NCBI GenBank assembly: GCA_038373865.1
Contig: JAXGGA010004423.1
Location: forward strand, 24,633-88,632
From: Uloborus plumipes
Taxonomy: Eukaryota > Arthropoda > Arachnida > Araneae > Uloboridae
Reading direction: 5' to 3'
DNA: 64,000 nt
Position numbers and translations under genes: made by a program. The notes below the pieces were generated by a model. That model saw only the letters and a program-made list of their open reading frames with translations. It was not told where the DNA came from and made no database searches. Below are positions 44,596 through 64,000 of this stretch, in pieces (within the stretch, counting starts at the first letter, position 1; every line of letters begins with the position of its first letter).

Positions 44596-46750
44596 CAGGG
44601 TGTTCCAAGTCAACCTTCATGACCTCTATTTCCTCAACCGTTCGTCCTAGATGCATACTTCCAATTGCAAATTTGCTCGAAATGAGGTAGAGAGTTAAAA
44701 TATTGAAAGTTTGAAGCGAAAAAATAATTCAGTAAAAAAACTTTTTATAGGGACTCCGGGTCCCCAAACTAATGCTTAGGGAAAGAATCTCCGTTGAAAA
44801 ATAATACTAACACAAAAAAATGACATTTGTGCGACAAAAATTCGCGGAGATATTCGAGTTTTAAATGCGCAGGGCCCGTAAACAAATTGACAAAAAAGAA
44901 AAATTTCGCCATGCCACAGGAATAACGAGCTTTTACATTAGGTACGATAATAAAATGTGTTTCGTCCATGTCAGAAAACATTCGCTTTTCATTGTATTCA
45001 AAAATAAATACAGATGCTACAAGACTACAAAACATAACAAGACAAGGTAAATTATTATACAATTTTATACAAAGATATTAAACACACGAAATAATATACA
45101 AAATTAAGCACAGAAATTTTACATTGCTTTCTTGCAAATCAAAATTAAAATAAAAACAAAATCTGCGAAAACAATGTGTTAGAAATGAATATCATTTGTT
45201 TTAATCGATTATAATAGCTGCTCAAAATGTTTTCCTTCTACTAAAATGCATAGTTGAATGCGTGGTAAAATTCTGATTGTACGTTTTGAAGCATTACTGG
45301 AGTGACTCATTTCGCTGCGCATAAAATGCGGTTCTGCAAATCGATTTTGCTCGATGAATCTACCTCGTAGACTTTACTTTTTAAAAAACCCCAGAGGAAA
45401 AAATCAAGAGGACTAAGATCTGGTGATTGAAGGGACCATTCCAAAAGACCTTCATATCCAATGATATTATTATTAAACATACTACGTAAAAGGGCTCTGG
45501 TAGTTGCTGGTTTATGTGCGGTACCCCGTCATGCTGAAACCAAATTTTACCAAGATCTGCGAGCGAAACATGATTATCAAGAAAATCAGATAAATATCCA
45601 CGTAATATATCGTTATACTTTTCAGTGGTTAACGTGCCCTCAAAAAAGAAGGGTCCCACTAACGTTCTTTTCCAAATGCCGCACCAAACATTAACAGACT
45701 GTCGCACCTGATGCTTACTGGATGGTTGGATATGCGGATTCTGCATAGCTCAGAAACGAGTACTTTGGCTCTTGACAACAGCAGTTCTTGAGAACGTACA
45801 TTCGTCTGCCCATACAATGTTATCCAAAAACGACCGATCTGATTCTAACTTGTTCATTATAAAATTGCTAAAATCGAACCGTCTATCACCGTCTCCAGGC
45901 AAAAACGTTTGCACCAATTGTGGTCGATGAGGATAAGCACCACGTGCATTTAAAACTCTCCATACGTGTGTTCTTAAGCAAGCACTTGCTTTGCTAATGT
46001 TTGTAAGACTTGACTGCGGATAAGCAAGAGCATATCCCAAAATCTCTTCTTCTGTGATTTATATTTTCGAAGTGCTGGCTCTATTGCGTTTTGCCATGCT
46101 ACCCGTTTCGCGTAAACGATTTACATCTAAAACCGCACGTGTCGATGATTTCGTATCATTTGGAAACTTGATTGCGTATTGTCTAGCAGCTTCAGTCCCA
46201 TTGCGATTACATTGTCCGTAAAGCAACACCATTTCTACTGTAAATTTACATATTCGCGAATTTAGCAAGACATTTTCATTCTCTCTCATTCAATTTTTTT
46301 CGTATTTTAATTCCCATGTTAAATAACTTTTACAGTTAAATATATTTTAGGAAAATAAAGAATATTTTGCTATTAAAGAACTCTGAATGGTGCAAATTTC
46401 GCGTGTATATGGCCCCCAAAATTACTTAAAACAACGCCAGTGTAAAGTGGTATAAGTCATAAAGTTTCACGTTTCATTTCTCCATGGATTTTGATCGCAC
46501 AAATGTCATTTTTTTTTTGTGTTAGTATTATTTTTCAATGGAGATTCCTTCCCTAAATATAAGTTTGGGGGCCCGAAGCCCCTATAAAAAGTTATTTTTT
46601 TTATTTCTTAACCAATTATTTTTTTTTCGCTTCAAACTTTCCATATCTTAACTGTCCTCCTCATTTCGAGCAATTTTTCAAATGGAAGTATGCATCTAGG
46701 ACGAACGGTTGAGGAAATAGAGGTCATGAAAGTTGACTTGGAACACCCTG
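44596..46750 (-). mobile_element. DUF4817-type IS630/Tc1-mariner transposon, about 2.15 kb
   Basis: Terminal inverted repeats of about 240 bp start CAGGGTGTTCCAAGTCAACC on the left and mirror this on the right (GTTGACTTGGAACACCCTG), with TA at 44594-44595 and 46751-46752. The ITR inner edge is near 44834 and 46493 (AAATGACATTTGTGCGA). One transposase pseudogene fills the interior on the - strand. Confidence 0.85.
45209..46289 (-). pseudogene. DUF4817/DDE transposase, nonsense and frameshift mutated
   Basis: From ATG at 46289 the product has a DUF4817-like HTH region (VLLYGQCNRNGTEAARQYA ... LRETGSM), an in-frame TAA at 46061-46059, the first catalytic Asp in IVWADECTFS, an in-frame TGA at 45752-45750 where family members have Trp (before MQNPH), VNVWCGI, then the second Asp in IWFQHDGVPH. 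A frameshift near 45480 moves to a frame reading WSLQSPDLSPLDFFLWGFLK, with the third acidic position as Asp. More shifts precede the VEGKHFEQLL ending. It is about 340 codons in full, and dead. Confidence 0.8.
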
Positions 46751-46752
46751 TA

Positions 46753-64000
<17,248 letters not shown>

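Overview
The window is nuclear DNA from an animal, most likely an arthropod and plausibly a spider or other arachnid. That placement is an inference from three things: a spliceosomal multi-exon gene of the metazoan MFSD6 family, an AT-rich background, and a very dense load of decayed DNA transposons (Tc1, Tc3-like, DUF4817-type, Tigger/pogo, hAT, piggyBac) plus 5'-truncated LINE tails and tRNA-derived SINEs. There are no operons, Shine-Dalgarno sites, CRISPR arrays or rRNA genes.

One host gene can be read with confidence. A major facilitator protein of the MFSD6 type lies on the + strand from 49294 to beyond the right edge. Four coding exons (49294-49654, 55764-56007, 57574-58429, 63857-64000) join in frame with GT/AG borders and give the first 535 residues: membrane segments, the MFS motif A, a glycosylated loop with an RLKR sequence, a long charged loop and a proline run. 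Its introns are packed with repeats. A second, weaker host-gene candidate is a short first coding exon on the - strand (8978-8961, MAAYMK followed by a GTAAGT donor) below a CpG-rich, promoter-like block at 8981-9135; I could not find its next exon.

Most of the remainder is mobile DNA. From left to right: a hAT-like MITE (332-832) and a hAT coding relic; a tandem repeat cluster (1570-2345); a transposase tail (3915-4205); Tigger-type elements (6566-7731, 8014-8654); a roughly 62-bp minisatellite (9320-10590); a decayed hAT with its 8-bp target duplication (13569-15223); SINEs; a piggyBac-type MITE with a hAT inserted in it (16844-18595); a TIR element at 22457-23208 and another at 24032-25432; a LINE tail; a 1.76-kb element at 29192-30952 whose sister copy is at 60291-62042; a perfect 157-bp-arm palindrome (36855-37224); a Tigger-type element (39355-42736) that holds three later insertions, one of them Tc3-like; a CRE-rich fold-back (43957-44490); and a DUF4817-type transposon (44596-46750). 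Six copies of one dimeric 'ACTGTAAAA' family are scattered through the window.

The most unusual signal is at 62873-63233. It is a fold-back whose two arms each carry a 44-nt hammerhead-ribozyme-like motif, one per strand, with matching stem I strands (AGGCA/TGCCT) next to CTGAYGA and GAAA cores. This resembles the ribozymes known from Penelope-like retroelements. Transposon classes here rest on TIRs, target duplications and partial transposase reading, not on database searches.
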